The notes: generated from the letters alone by a model not told the origin. A stretch of DNA of 64,000 nt from Flabesymbios commensalis (GCA_964017125.1 OZ024905.1:32957534-33021533); one strand, 5' to 3'. Shown: positions 35,326 through 48,639, counted from the stretch's first letter. Translations and numbers: made by a program.

Positions 35326-37139
35326 TATCAATCTTGAATAGTTTTAGCTGAATATAACAAATATATATGCATTCTAAATCGATAGATATTATAAAAAAAA
35401 GATATAATCTTGGCAGGCAGACAAATAGTGTAGTCATTCTGGCAAAATAATCTGGACAAATTGCTAACAAAGGTTTTATGATGTATTATGGTAGATATAG
35501 GTCTCAAGTCCCAAGCAAAGTCCCAAGCAAAAATCCTGTTCAAATTCGAGAAATTGCCTAAAACAATATTCCAATAAACAATACACGTTCCATTTTGGAA
35601 ATGTTAGGTATCGTTAATTATCTTTTTGGACACCAGGAATCGATTGCAGCTATCAGTTTGACTTTAAATGCAACGAATGGTTGATTTAAAGTTGATTTAG
35701 CGATTTTTCAGAAAAAAATAAAGATATTTTAAGTATATGAGTATATGATGTATTATTGTTTAAATTATTCTTGTAAGCCTAGATAATAAAATGCTCTCGT
35801 ATTTAATGGGTAGATTATGTGGCGGAGTAACCACTTACAATATTGATATTTGGTTTGTCTGTCAAGTATTAGTATTGATCACATGAGTCTAATAAGTGTA
35901 TATTTTAAGTCAAAGAAAATAACTCAATTGCGAGCGATCACTAAATGATCGTGGCCTAAAGTTATGCTAATTATTTTCCCTATACAGAGTCATCAATTGA
36001 TACCGTTTTTTTATTCCAGTTAAAGATTTGTATTGAATAATCACCATTTGTCGACTGATAATATCAAGTTCATGAGTCAACAAGTTATAATAGCGAGGTT
36101 AAGGAGAGGGTTAGACTCTGGGATTGAGCTCTCTTAATGATCTATGCCGGTGGCTACAACACAAGTATTTTACAGTTTAAGAACTGATATTTCATGTAGA
36201 GCATGTCTCTAATGGCAAAGGTCAAAGGCTCTTACAGCAGCGATCTAAATAAGTGTTGTTTGTCATCATACTATTTATGCTTTGACATACTTTCCTAAAC
36301 ATCAAAACTAACAAAGAATGGACTTTATGGAAGTATTCATTAAAGCATTTAGAAAGAATAAATGTAGCTTGTGAAAACATTTTAATTAATGTATAAAGAA
36401 TGTTCAACGACAGTTTTTACCTTGAGTGTATCAGATTACACAATCTCAAACACTGAGTTAAAATAATATACATCGCCATATATGATTAACTACTAAATGC
36501 AATGTACATGGGTTTTCATTGTTAAAACTTTAAACTCAAAGGGTTAGAATTAATATGATAATAAGATAGCATATACACAATGCAATTGTGGATTTCGAAT
36601 TGACATTACAAATGTACATAACTAATATAATATATACATCACAACTGTTTATTTAGTAGGTTTGAAATCGTCTTTTACAATTAAAGTTGCAAAAAACGTT
36701 TCAAATGTTTTTTTTGTGATATTCAGAATCCTTGACCCTCAAAACATACGAATCAATATATTACATTAACAATTTGCATAGTTATTGGTGAAGATATGTG
36801 ATTTTTAGCATAATAGCTAGTGTATATTGCGGCCATCTTGAACTTCGCCATTCTGCGAAAAAGGAGACATGTAAAACAAAGTCAGCCACCCAGGTATTGT
36901 TCTTTGACAATTACTAAACACATTGCTGAAATTAGTTTGCTTGTAACAAAGATATGCCATCACTCCATTTATTCATCACATTATGTACCCCTGGCGGGCT
37001 GACTATTCGCCAATTTAACAAATTTGAACAGGAGTTTTGCTTGGGACTCTCAGGATTGCTAGCTGGGACCTATATCTACCATAATAAATCATAAAACCAG
37101 AATGACTACACTAAAACACCTCTACATATTAGTGATCAC
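35326..37139. other. AT-rich sequence, no gene seen
   Basis: No coding signal. TGCGGCCATCTTGAACTTCG at about 36829-36848 is another instance of the GGCCATYTTG word discussed in the findings. Confidence 0.5.
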
Positions 37140-37730
37140 ACAGCGCAACGTCGCTGAGCTTGATGCCGCCCCCCTTATCATTTATTGTCAATGAATGGTG
37201 ACTCAACGTCGAATTGGCTCGAAGCGGGGCCGATAAACTAAATAGTGATACAACATTGAATCAACATTAGGTTACTTACTGTCTGGGTGTCATCAGATCG
37301 CCCCCTCCCGCTGCACAATGCTATTGAACTATACGTGGTTCAACTCCGGCCTAATTCTGGGCCAGTGAAACATGTGATTTTCCAGCAGTGAAACAACATT
37401 GGATTTAGTATCTCCTGATCGCTACTTACTCGACTGCTCACTGCCAATGTTGATGTAATGTTGAGCAATCGTTGCAGATGGTGGACCAGCCTCGATTCAA
37501 TGTTGTGTCAGTGCGACTGTTTTTCTGGTGGACCAGACTGGTTTCTGGGATTCTAGCTGATCACCAAATGCAGTGCAGACATTGGCCCATCGTCTTCGAC
37601 TCTGGACCAACATTAACACATCATTGGGTCAGCGCCTGTGTATTGTGTATTTAGCCCAACATGCACAATACGACGGTGGACCAACATTGGATCAACATAG
37701 GGCTACCATGTTATGCTTGCTGGGAGGTTG
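37140..37730. mobile_element. Cluster of diverged palindromic MITE copies
   Basis: Repeated core words (CAACATTGAATCAACATTAGG near 37250, ATTCTGGGCCAGTG near 37352, ATGTTGATGTAATGTTGAGC near 37447, TGGACCAACATTAACACATC near 37602, GGTGGACCAACATTGGATCA near 37675) indicate at least four overlapping or adjacent diverged copies. The two short frames here are by-products. Confidence 0.6.
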
Positions 37731-38105
37731 CCAGTTGATGACAGAAGTTCTTCACCTCACTTCATCAATATTGGGGCTAAGGAAGTATGTAATATATCAA
37801 TCTTGGGCAGTGAAAACACGACTATATATTTGTAATCTTGAGATATTTAAAAAAGAATAGATTGATTTCAGCAGTGAGGTTAGCAGTGAGGTCTGAGGTG
37901 TTACATAATCGCAGTTGATGGAGAGGGGGGGGGCGAGGTAGGCCTTTGTTCTGTCATGCATATAAAGAGTAGTATCTACTTACTGTCTTTCGGCTTTGCA
38001 GCAGTATCTGCTCACTTTATAAGCAGAGGTAAGCAGATCATTTTGGGCTCTCAACCTGCGACAACGATAACAAGACACTGCTTACCCCATATCCCTTTAC
38101 CTGTC

Positions 38106-38400
38106 ACAGATACCCAGCAAACACCATACGCTGACCCAATGTTGGCCTAATTGTGGCCCATTGCCTGTAATGCTGGGCCAACATTAGCCCAGTATTGGTC
38201 AAACAGGTTATACGATAAACTTTCACCCAATGCTAGCCTAATGTTAGCCCAACGTCTCCGACCCTGGATCAGCAGTGAAACAGCATTGGCTGTGTCGATA
38301 CACTGATCCAATGTTGGATCAATGTTGAAACAGCATCATATATGATTGCACAACAGTTAACCAACATCATATCAGTGCATCATGTTGACTTATTAGAAAC
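38106..38400. mobile_element. Two palindromic MITE copies
   Basis: The first begins TACCCAGCAAACACCATACG at about 38109 and has CCAATGTTGGCCTAATTGTG and its complement GGGCCAACATTAGCCCAGTA. The second (about 38220-38400) has CAATGCTAGCCTAATGTTAG and GATCCAATGTTGGATCAATG. Confidence 0.7.
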
Positions 38401-38436
38401 AGCATGATCTAGAAGGCTGCTGCACCCAGCGGGAAG

Positions 38437-38590
38437 CAAGTATCTGCTTATTTTACAAGTGTGCAGAAGTATCTGCTTATTTTACAAGTGTGCAGATACT
38501 GTCCATTGAACGCGCTGTCACACACAAGAAAGAGGCAGTGACATCAGGGAAAAGGAAGTATCTACTCGATTTACAAGTGAGCGAATACGG
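38437..38590. repeat. Short repeats around AAGTATCTGCTTATTTTACA
   Basis: A 32-bp unit (AAGTATCTGCTTATTTTACA then AGTGTGCAG) is repeated twice at about 38437-38500. Diverged versions lie at 37999-38038 and 38550-38590. Confidence 0.8.
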
Positions 38591-38608
38591 CCTTGTGGCA
38601 GCGCTGTT

Positions 38609-38635
38609 GCATGCAGGAAGAGGGCGGGGGCCCTA
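38609..38635 (+). mobile_element. 5' tip of a SINE split by transposon E1, with target duplication
   Basis: GCATGCAGGAAGAG (38609-38622) is the left target duplication of the SINE; the right one is at 43337-43350. The 13 bp that follow end in GGGGGCCCTA and are the SINE 5' end. The SINE is interrupted here by E1 and resumes at 42949. Confidence 0.93.
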
Positions 38636-39137
38636 TAGTCAGGGAGCTTAACCCATATTTACCCCTGAATTGTTCAAATCGTTCCACAAGCACCAAATTT
38701 GGACCACTTGTAGCCAAGGGCATATACTTTTGATTTTTCGCGGGAGCCAAGTTGGGCTCTCGCCGTGGGCGCCATATTGGACATATCCAAGATGGCCGCC
38801 ATTCATAACATGTTCATGTCATAACTTGCAAACTAATACCAGTAGAGACACACTTAATAACACTTTTCTATGATTTTCGATCATGCAGAATCTATTTAAC
38901 ACGTTTTAAAAATGATTTAAAAATTATTTAACTTGTTAATATGTATATAAATAGTATTTTAGCTGAAATTAGACGGTTTTAGATATACCTTAGTGATTTA
39001 AAGACTAATAATTCCAAAAATCATACTAGAAGCAAACTATTTTGGTCATGAGTAATAAAAACTTATTATTTTATTTAATAAACAATCTCCTACTTTGAAG
39101 AGAAGAATAAATTCTAAAATCCAGGATGGCCGCGGGA
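38636..39137. repeat. Left terminal inverted repeat of E1
   Basis: About 500 bp complementary to 42455-42948 with scattered differences. Contains, 132-164 bp from the tip, the paired motif GGCGCCATATTGG / CCAAGATGGCCGCC (38768-38800). Confidence 0.93.
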
Positions 39138-39200
39138 AAAAAATCATTTATAAGTTGCAAAAGCGAAAAGGTAGAATCAAGTAAGATAACACTTTTTATG

Positions 39201-39960
<760 letters not shown>

Positions 39961-40584
39961 AAGCTACTTATAAGACTATGTAGGTAATGTTACAGTCACA
40001 TATGTACCATGTGTACATTTATCTCCACAATATATAATAACAAACTCAACCTCTAATGCTTCTAGCCTGGACATAACACAGTAGAAAATTAAACTGTCTG
40101 TACATTTGTTATAAAATGGCACTCGTGCAAATCCACCATTCAGAATGCTGGTATATATACAAAGCGAAGATGCAACTTCTAAATTATAACTACAAACATT
40201 CATCCATTTACATGTTTCACCGCCACGAAGCAAATCTTCCAGTGAATGAAAATAATTGAAAATTGTGCCATCAAAATTATGATATTCTCTGATACAGATA
40301 CACTTAACACTTAAGGTTAATATTGAAAGAAATATGTTAAATTACCCTAAATATTTCATGTATTACACAATACATGTTTATTACACAAGCAAAATTAACC
40401 CTCCACAGACTTAATAACTGGCAACTCTTTCACAGAGGGTCGGTCGCATGGCTTTTATATTAATGCTGCTCTAGATAATTGAAGGTATTATATGAACATA
40501 GCATTATTGTGTAGCAGTCAATTCAACATTAAACCAGATCAACCGCTAAGTGTTTTAGTAACACAATGAAAAGCATAACTAAAC

Positions 40585-42060
40585 TTCTACTGTTTCATCA
40601 CTGTTATTGCATCCACCCTCGCACTTGCACAGCGATGTGCATGTGACACCTGCTCTAAAGCATTTACAATTCCTCTTACATGCCTTTGTAAAACCACAAA
40701 GTAAGAGGATGGCACATGCCTTGCTTGCGTCAGCATGCGTCAGCAAAGGTTGTCCAAAACGGCAAACATATCTTACTATGGTCATCTCATACCAAAGTCA
40801 GGTGCATGTAGTATTTATTTGCTGATGGTTACTTGCTTTCAGATAAAACTGGCTTGCAATACAGATATCTTCGCTGGGATATTCTCTAATGAGAGACTGC
40901 CAGTGAATAATAAATTATAGCTGGCATCATTAACATATGAACAGGCACATGTCTTGATGTACATAAACACAACAAATTGTTCAATGCGTTCCATATGCAC
41001 ACTTTCCAGAGTCAAACATTCCTGATCGTTGGTAAGGGCAATCAATGTCTCTGTCTAGAGTATTTTGCCATGCATTCCAGCCACTCTTCTTACCACAGAG
41101 TTTAATATGGGAGTCTGTATCACAATCTGTTAAGGACTGAAATGGTAACGCTAATGACTTTGATGGCCTAGCTGTTGGTGTAGAATATGCAAGGGAATGT
41201 ATCTATAGATTTTGCCACTACCAAACCCAATCCATTATTCTGCAAACCTCACGTTTTCAAACAAACTCAGAGATAAAACAACAATATGTCAATGTCAACT
41301 GTTCGTACAAAAACTTTTTCGTGACCCTGATATGATGTGTGGGCCAGATGCTCTGTGTGGTTGCAAGGGTCTAGTGTTTTTATATCAATATTTAATAATC
41401 TGACCATCCCTGGCCAGTCGTTTACTTATGCAGGAGATAACTCTTTTTAGTATCTACATTTTTTCAGATATGTTTGCCCTCCTCTTTTGGGAATGGGTGT
41501 GCTGCCACCACTGTTTGAACACCTGTTCAGACCACGTCTCTTCTGAGTCAGTGATTTGAGTTTTTTCAGGGTATGTGTCCAAGATTGCATCGACTCGCTC
41601 CACTGTAGACGTCAGTTGATTTTCTAGAAAAGGAACGACATATACATATTGTAATATTATGCAAACGTTACAGCTCTGGTTGGGCGAACCATATGAACGA
41701 TAGCAGCCATATCAAAAACCAAAAGTAAAGGCTGTCTTGCTGCATAAACGCGGGCTGTTGGAGCTTTGATACAAGCCAGTATATCGGACTTGTTTCCCGC
41801 TCCAAGCAAACCATATATGTGCACAAAGGTAGCCTAAAGCCCGATTCATTTCATTTCATTTTCCAAGCAAACCATAATCCGATAGAGAAGGGGGTTCTCG
41901 TTGGTTTTCATATTTAAAGAAATCATATCTGCTTCTGGTCTCGACATAAGAGATATACAAAGTTGGGTGATGAGAGTGGTATTCTGTTTTAACATTTCAA
42001 AGTTCTCTCCTTTCTTTCGTGTGTCTGGCCGATTGCTAAACTGTTTATTTTAATTGTTTG
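40585..42060 (-). pseudogene. Relic of a multi-copy nuclease-like transposon gene in E1
   Basis: Minus-strand pieces follow the order of a large 'uncharacterized protein' family that I recall from mollusc and cnidarian genomes. MLKQNTTLITQLCISLMSRP lies near 41990, LLVFDMAAIVHMVRPTRAVT near 41720 and STVERVDAILDTYPEKT near 41600. CNHTE and GHEKVFVRTVDIDIL lie near 41340, WIGFGSGKIYRYIPLH near 41225, KKSGWNAW near 41080 and ERIEQFVVFMY near 40970. The C-terminus is cysteine-rich (ACKRNCKCFRAGVTC, TSLCKCEGGCNN) near 40600-40690. In intact relatives HTEADTR and VDTD resemble acidic motifs of XPG/FEN1 nucleases; that reading is an inference. The frame is broken in several places and a SINE scrap is inserted, so it is not functional. 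The N-terminal third is absent or unrecognisable. Confidence 0.75.
41815..41862 (+). mobile_element. 48-bp 5'-truncated SINE with 13-bp target duplication
   Basis: Only the last 48 bp of the SINE (ATATGTGCACAAAGG, CCTAAAGCCCG, ATTTC tail) are present. They are flanked by perfect duplications CCAAGCAAACCAT at 41802-41814 and 41863-41875. It was inserted into the E1 gene. Confidence 0.93.
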
Positions 42061-42454
42061 GGAAACTGGAACAGTAACATTTGTAAGACGTGTGTCTATA
42101 TATTCTGAATGAAGAGTTTTGCCAACTTCAGTGATTTTGTACAGAGACATAGCTAAATAAATATATTTATATATTTATTTGTGCTTTTAGTTATTCTCAG
42201 ATAAAGAGTGGTATTAATTGTGTCCCTACGTCTATTAGTCTAAAAAGTTATGACATGCCCACAATTGGAATGGCGGTCATCTTGAAAATTTCCAATATGG
42301 TTGACACACTGGAGCTCCAGAGACTGGCTCTGGTTCGAAATATTATGGTTAGGTTATTCTCAATGCCTGACATGTAACATGATTTAAAGAAAATCTCCCT
42401 CATTTAAAGCACTATAATGTATTTAAAATCTCATTTTTTTGACAAAAATACTTT

Positions 42455-42948
42455 TTTGCGGCCATCTTGGATTTTACAATATATCCTCCTCTTCAAAGTA
42501 GTAGTGTTTTTTTAAATGAAAATAATAAGCTTTTCATTAGTCATGACCAAAATATTTTGCTTCTAGTATGATTTTTGGAATTATTACAGTCTTTAAATCA
42601 ATAAGGTATATCTAAAACCGTCTTGTTTCAGCTAAAATACCATTTATCTATATATTAACAAGTTAAATAATTTCTAAATCAATTTTAAAACGTGTTAAAT
42701 AGATTCTGCATGGTCGACAATCATAGAAAAGTGCTATTAAGTGTGTCTCTACTGGTATTAGTTTGCAAGTTATGACATGAACATGTTATGAGTGGCGGCC
42801 ATCTTGGATTTGGCCAATATGGCGCTCACGGCGGGATCCCAGCTTGGCTCCCGCGAAAAATCAAAAGTATGTGACCTGGGCTACAAATGGTCCAAATTTG
42901 GTGCTTGTGGAACGATTTGAACAATTATATGATTAAGCCCCCTGACTA
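42455..42948. repeat. Right terminal inverted repeat of E1
   Basis: Partner of 38636-39137. The paired motif GGCGGCCATCTTGG / CCAATATGGCGC lies at 42794-42828, that is 120-154 bp from the tip. Confidence 0.93.
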
Positions 42949-43336
42949 CTAGGGTAGTGGTTAGCACCGCTGCCTTTCACGCCAGAGTCCGGGGTTCGGT
43001 TCCCGGTCTCGGCGGTTTGAAAGAAACAAAAATGTTTCTTCCCCATCCACGTGTGAAAGTTAGTATTGTGGGGAGCCTCCGTGACCGAGAGGTAGCGTGC
43101 TCGGCCTCAGACCGCCAGGACTCGAATTTCGAATCCTGTGTCTAGAGGACAGTGTCATCTCAATCATCTCACCATCCTCAGGAGGTTCTCCTGGCCCAGT
43201 TTAGCCTATATGTGCACAAAGGTGGCCTAAAGCCCGACCGGCTTCGGGCTTCCTTCTGTCGCGATATTGCCATGATTGTGCAGAAAGCGACGTAAAGCAA
43301 TATTCATTCATTCCTAAAGCCCGATTCATTTCATTT
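42949..43336 (+). mobile_element. Main part of the SINE split by E1, with a compound tail
   Basis: Continues the SINE begun at 38623. The first tRNA-like module (box A TAGTGGTTAGCACCGC, box B GGTTCGGTTCCC) is followed by a second (GAGAGGTAGCGTGCTCGG, TCGAATTTCGAATCC). The tail is unusual. After CCTAAAGCCCG comes a segment with CTTCTGTCGCGATATTGCC and GCGACGTAAAGCAATATTCA, the Meta/V-type SINE tail known from molluscs and relatives. CCTAAAGCCCG then recurs before the usual ATTTC tail. The right target duplication is at 43337-43350. Confidence 0.92.
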
Positions 43337-43350
43337 GCATGCAGGAAGAG

Positions 43351-43699
43351 ACGGGGAAGCCAGTGAAAAAGCAGTAAATGCTTAATATACCATGGAGCAG
43401 ATAATGCCTTTTGACTTAGCACAGTCAGAACTGAGAGACCAGAAGTTAACGACGGACATTTGCTTCAAAAAGTTAACTAATAGCCTGTCTGTCGTTAAGC
43501 TAAACAAGACTACATAAGTCCAGGAGCTCCCGCTCCGAATTAAAATTTGATTTAAGCAATTTTGTGTAGGGTTATCAATGTAGTCCTAGGCTAGGTCAAA
43601 AATCAAGACGCAAGACAACTAGTTCTAAGAAGCCCAGTCTAAGAGTAAGATAAGAACTAGACAGTCTGTCAGCGATTGCAAATCTCCATTGAAATTAAT
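43351..43699. other. No gene seen; dispersed-repeat scrap
   Basis: 43650-43712 (GAACTAGACAGTCTGTCAGC, ATTGAAATTAATG) matches 11568-11612. Nothing else is recognised. Confidence 0.5.
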
Positions 43700-45400
43700 G
43701 ATCCTAATCAGTATCCCAGTAATGGTCTACCTATCAGGCACGGTTTACCCGATATCAGGCCAATCGAGGTAACTAATAGCTGATTTACGGTCATTTTGAA
43801 TTCGATATAAATTAGTCAAAAACTTAGGGTGCATCCTCCCCCGAAACCTCAAATTTTGTTTTATAGTAATGGACTAACATCTAACACAGTTTGCAAAATA
43901 TTGGGCATGTGAAAGTAAATAATGGCCGATAGGGGGCCATTTTGAATTTGATCGAGTCAGAATTTTTCAAGATGCATCCTCAGCTGAAATCTCACATTTC
44001 ATTCTATAGTAATCGTCTAGCTATCCAGCACGGTTTACCAAATATCGGCCATGTGAAAGTGAATAATGGCCTAAAGGCGGCCATTTTGAATTTGATCAAG
44101 TCGAAATTTTCCAAGATGCATCCTCAGCTGAAATCTCACATTTCATTCTATAGTAATGGTCTAGCCATCTAGCACGGTTTACCAAAAACCGGCTATGTGA
44201 AAGTGAATAATGGCCGATAGGCGGCCATTTTGAATTTGATCTAGTCAATTTTTTTCAAGATGCATCCTCTCTTGTAATCTCACATTTTGTTTTATAGTAA
44301 TAGTCCAGCTATCTAACACGGTTTACCAAATATCAGCAATGTGAAAGTAAATAGTGGCGATAGGCGGCCATTTTGAATTCGATTGAGTCGAAAGTTTTTG
44401 AAAGGCATCCTCTCTCGAAACGTTACATTTAGTTTTATAGTAATGGTCTAGCTATATAGCACGGTTTACCTGATATCAGGCCTATCGAGGTAAATAATGC
44501 TGATTGTCGGCCATTTTGAATTCGTAAGTTAAAAATTTTCAGGGTGCATCCTCCCCCGAAAACTCACACTTTGTTTTATAGTAATCAGGTAATGGTCTAG
44601 CCATCTAGCACGGTTTACCAAATATCAGCCATGTGAAAATGAATAATGGCCGAAAAGGCGGCCATTTTAAATTTGATCAAGTCAAACTTTTTCAAGATGC
44701 ATCCCCATCTGAAATCTCACATTTCGATTTATAGTAATGGTCCAGCCATCTAGCACGGTTGACCAAATATCGGCCATGTGAAAGTGAATAATGGCCGATA
44801 AGCGCTCATTTTGAATTTTATCGAGTCAATTTTTTTCAAGATGCATCCTCTCCTGAAATCACACATTTTGTTTTATAGTAATGGTCTAGCCATCTAGCAC
44901 GGATTACCAAATAACGGCCATGTGAAAGTGAATAATGGCCGATTGGCGGCCATTTTGAACTTGGACAAGTTGATTTTTTTCAAAATGCAACCTCTCCTGA
45001 AACCTTACAATTTGTTTTATAGTAATGGTGTAGATATCTTGAGCGGTTTTCATGATATTCCACAATATCAGGCCTGTCGAGGTGAATAATGGCCGATAGG
45101 CGGCCATTTTGAATTTTATCAACTTGAAATTTTTCAAGATGCATCCTCTCCTGAAACCTTACAATTTATTTGATATTAATGGTGAAGCTATCTTGAGCGG
45201 TGTTCATGATATTCCGCAATATCAGGCCTGTAGAGGTGAATAATGGCCGATAGGCGGCCATTTTTAATTTTATCAACTTGAAATTTTTCAAGATGCATCC
45301 TCTCCTGAAACCTCACAATTTGTTTTATAGTAATGGTGTAGCTATCTTGAGCGGTTTTCATGATATTCCGCAAAATCTTTCAGTCGGATTTACCGATGTT
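43700..45400. repeat. Degenerate satellite-like array, about 145-bp unit, 11 copies
   Basis: GATGCATCCTC starts recur about every 143-155 bp (near 43832, 43975, 44117, 44262, 44406, 44538, 44698, 44842, 44986, 45140 and 45295). Each unit has TTTTATAGTAATGGTCTAGC, ATCTAGCACGGTTTACC, GTGAAAGTGAATAATGGCC and GGCGGCCATTTTGAATTTGA. Copies have diverged by substitutions and small indels. Short frames within are not protein-like. Confidence 0.95.
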
Positions 45401-45944
45401 ATAAATTAGGTCAAAGTGCTGGGTCAACTTCCAGGTCAAGGTCCAAAAACCTGAAAAGGCACAACTAGGGACCTTAGAGAACATGTATGTGCAATATGAC
45501 TGTCATCGGCCCAGTACTTTTCGAGATCTGCTCCGGAAACGAAGTGCGCGTCAAAACGTCTAAATAGGTCATAGTTCTGAACCAGAAGTAGGTCAAAGTT
45601 CAAATACCCCAAAAGGCACAACTAGACCCCCTAGGGGTGTTGTGTGTAAAATTTGAAGACAATCGGACAAGTACTTTCAGAGATATGCTCCGGAAACGAA
45701 TTGTTTACGGACGGCCCAACGCCGTAACATCATCATTTTCTCTTCTGCGACCTTGCGTATTGAATTCAGATTAAAAATATTTTAACCTGTCCATTAGCCA
45801 CCTGAAAGTAACCCACATACCAAAAATTGTTATCCTAGCTTATTTTCTTACAAAGTTATATGTAAAAGAAGAGGCCAAAAAAACGGAGGTAGAATCCATA
45901 GCTCCCTCCGTCTCACCTACGGTGACGGCGGGAGCTAAAAATTG
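45401..45944. repeat. Two diverged repeats of about 165 bp plus spacer
   Basis: TAGGTCAAAGT, CCAAAAGGCACAACTAG, CAGTACTTTTCGAGATCTGC and GCTCCGGAAACGAA recur at about 45408-45545 and 45590-45702. This is followed by spacer sequence with CTCCCTCCGTCTCACC. Confidence 0.75.
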
Positions 45945-46125
45945 TGAAGATCGGATAATTACTGGCGACTGGATTGCGTTTACGTCAATCTTGGATATGC
46001 AAATTCGCATACATGGTGGCCATCTTAGATATGCAAATTAGCTCGAAGTCGAACAGGATAAACCATCAGCTGGTGTTCAAAAAAAAATTCACGAAGATCG
46101 GATGAATATTTGCGACTGGAGATGC
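45945..46125. repeat. Outlying copies of the 149-bp repeat
   Basis: ATTACTGGCGACTGG, TCAATCTTGGATATGCAAAT and AACAGGATAAACCATCAGC match the array at 31763-32310. Confidence 0.8.
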
Positions 46126-46394
46126 CACACCCACTGTCATCAAACCATGCATCAGATAATATAATAATACTATATGCGTTTCATACCCAACACCGACTGG
46201 TTAAGACCAAGCTCCCAAATCATAGCAAGTATATATACTTGGTCGACATCTATGAGTAAAAAATTACACCATTTCGAAATCATAGCTCTCAGATGGACGT
46301 TGGATTGAAAAACAAACTTGTGTTACGACGTGGAGCTAGAAACAGCTGATCCCCACCCCATATTGCATGTCTTGACAGGAAGAGCTTAATTTAA
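46126..46394. other. No gene seen
   Basis: Unassigned AT-rich spacer. Confidence 0.5.
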
Positions 46395-46505
46395 CCCAGA
46401 AAACATGGCACACTCGACCAATGTTGTTTTATTGTTAGGCCAGGGTCACAGACGTTGATACAACATTAGGCCAGTATAGGGTCAATGCCTCATGTTTGCT
46501 GTGTT
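46395..46505. mobile_element. Palindromic MITE copy, diverged
   Basis: CTCGACCAATGTTGTTTTAT, TTAGGCCAGGGTC and GATACAACATTAGGCCAG, then CATGTTTGCTGTG, follow the family structure. Confidence 0.7.
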
Positions 46506-46819
46506 GACTCTTGAAACCAGCGGAGTAGTATCCATAGTCTTGTAAACGGTTACTCAAGCTGTAGGCCTACACATGACTAGATGTTTATTTGCATCATCAT
46601 GGTCTTGTTATTATGGAAAAGTCCCTTGTCGTGATTATTTACAGGCACATTCCTGCGCATGCTGATTCTACAGTTGACTGGAAGTTTAATGTCATGCAAA
46701 TCATGATTGTCTTATCTTTGTCACAAAATTACAGTGAACAATAGCAAAATTACTTGGACAAATAAATTAAAGATATGTGGTAGTCAAAATTATTAACAAG
46801 AGCGCACTCAACGATAGCC

Positions 46820-48540
46820 CGATAGCCCGTCTTGAAGTTATCGCGCCCACAGGGTCAAATTATTGATGTAAAATGCGAAAAATCAAAATAAATCAGCTAT
46901 TTAATTTTTTTAACCCATTATTGAACTTGTCCGAGAACTGGTCACTAGTAACATGCATGACCAATTTGAACAGAATACATGAAAAACTTTTGAAGTTATC
47001 GTGTCCACAAGCAGATGTTAACGCCAACGCGACGCCTACACTGACGACGCCGAACTTCAATTGCAATAGCCCACCTATTTTAATTGAAAGGCATCCTGAA
47101 AATTTTGTTATCACAAGGTAAAATTATTTATGAAAAATGTGAAAAATCGCAATAAATTGGACATGTTGAATTTTTTTCAGCAATGATTGAATTTGGTCGA
47201 GAACTGGTCATTAGTAGCATACATAACAAATTTGAGCAGGATATATGAACAACTTTCCAAGTTATCGCACCCACAAGGTAAATTATTGACGTAAAATGCA
47301 AAAAATCGCAATAAATTTTTCAGCCATTATTGAACTTGTCCTAGAATTGGTCATTAGTAACATAGATAACAAAATTGGGAAGGCAACATGAAAAACTTTT
47401 CAAGTTATCGTGCGCACTAGCAAATGTTAACGCCAACACCGACCTTTAATTGCAAAAGCCCACCTATTTCAATTAAAAATAAATCGGCCATTTTGAAATT
47501 TTTTTCAGCCATTATCGAACTTGTCCGGGAATTAGTAAAACGCATAACAGATTTGAGTAGGATACATGCAGAGCTTTTTATATTATCACGCCCACAAGGT
47601 CAAGTTATTGACGTAAAATATGAACAAGAGCACACTCGACAATAGCAAGACGCCATTATTGAGTTTGAAGTTATTGCGCCCACAAGGTCAAGTTATCGAC
47701 GTAAAATGCAAAAAAGCGCAATAAATCTGCCATTTTGAATTTTTTTCAGCCATTATTGAACTTTTTTGAGAACAGGTCATTTGTAACATGCATAACAAAT
47801 TTGGGGAGGATACGTGAAACACTTTTCAAGTTATCGCGCCCACAAGGTCATTATCACGTGAAATGCAAAAAAATTGCAATAAATCGGCCATTTTGAATTT
47901 TGTTCAGCCATTATTGAATTTGTCCGAGAACTGGTCATTTGTAACATGCATAACAAATTTGGGGAGGATACGTGAAACACTTTTCAAGTTATCGCGCCCA
48001 CAAGGTCATTATCGCGTGAAATGCAAAAAAATCGCAATAAATCGGCCATTTTGAATTTTTTTCAGCCAATATTGAACTTGTCCGTGAACTGGTCATTTGT
48101 AACATGCATAACAAATTTGGGGAGGATACGCAAAACACTTTTCAAGTTATGGCGCCCACAAGTTCAAATTAATCACGTAAAATGCAAAAAAATCGCAATA
48201 AATCGGGCATTTTGAATTTTTTTCAGCCATTAGCAAAATTTTTTGAAAACTGCTCATTAGTAACATGCATAACAAATTTGAAGAAGGTACATAAACAACT
48301 TTTCAAGTTATCGCGCCCACAATGTCAAATTGTTGACGTAAATTGGGAATTATCGCATTAAATCAACCATTTTAATTTGTTTTGTAGCCATTATAGAACT
48401 TGTCCGTGAACTCGTAATTTTTAACATGCATAACAAATTTGGGAAAGATTCACGAAAAACTTTTTTCAAGTTATCGTGCACACAAGCAAATCTTAACGTC
48501 GACGCCAACGCCGCCGAATTGCAATAGCCCACCTTTTTAA
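46820..48540. repeat. Degenerate satellite-like array, about 158-bp unit, 9-10 copies
   Basis: Each unit has GTTATCGCGCCCACAAGGTC, ATGCAAAAAAATCGCAATAA, TCGGCCATTTTGAATTTTTT, CAGCCATTATTGAACTTGTC and GAACTGGTCATTTGTAACAT. The best-conserved neighbours (47680-48150) are 158 bp apart. Degenerate GACGCCAACGC-type runs occur at 47025, 47425 and 48495. Short frames up to 82 codons are by-products. Confidence 0.95.
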
Positions 48541-48639
48541 ATCAAATTAAAAGGCGGGCTAAATGAACACCAATTTGTCAGTGGTGATTGTTGTTCATGG
48601 TTTTTTAAATGTTTGTGTGTTGTAATTGCATCTTATCAT

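Noticed and set aside
42949-43140. tRNA genes
   Set aside because: The box A/B sequences belong to a SINE: they recur in several copies with shared non-tRNA extensions and target duplications, and no proper cloverleaf with acceptor stem is evident.
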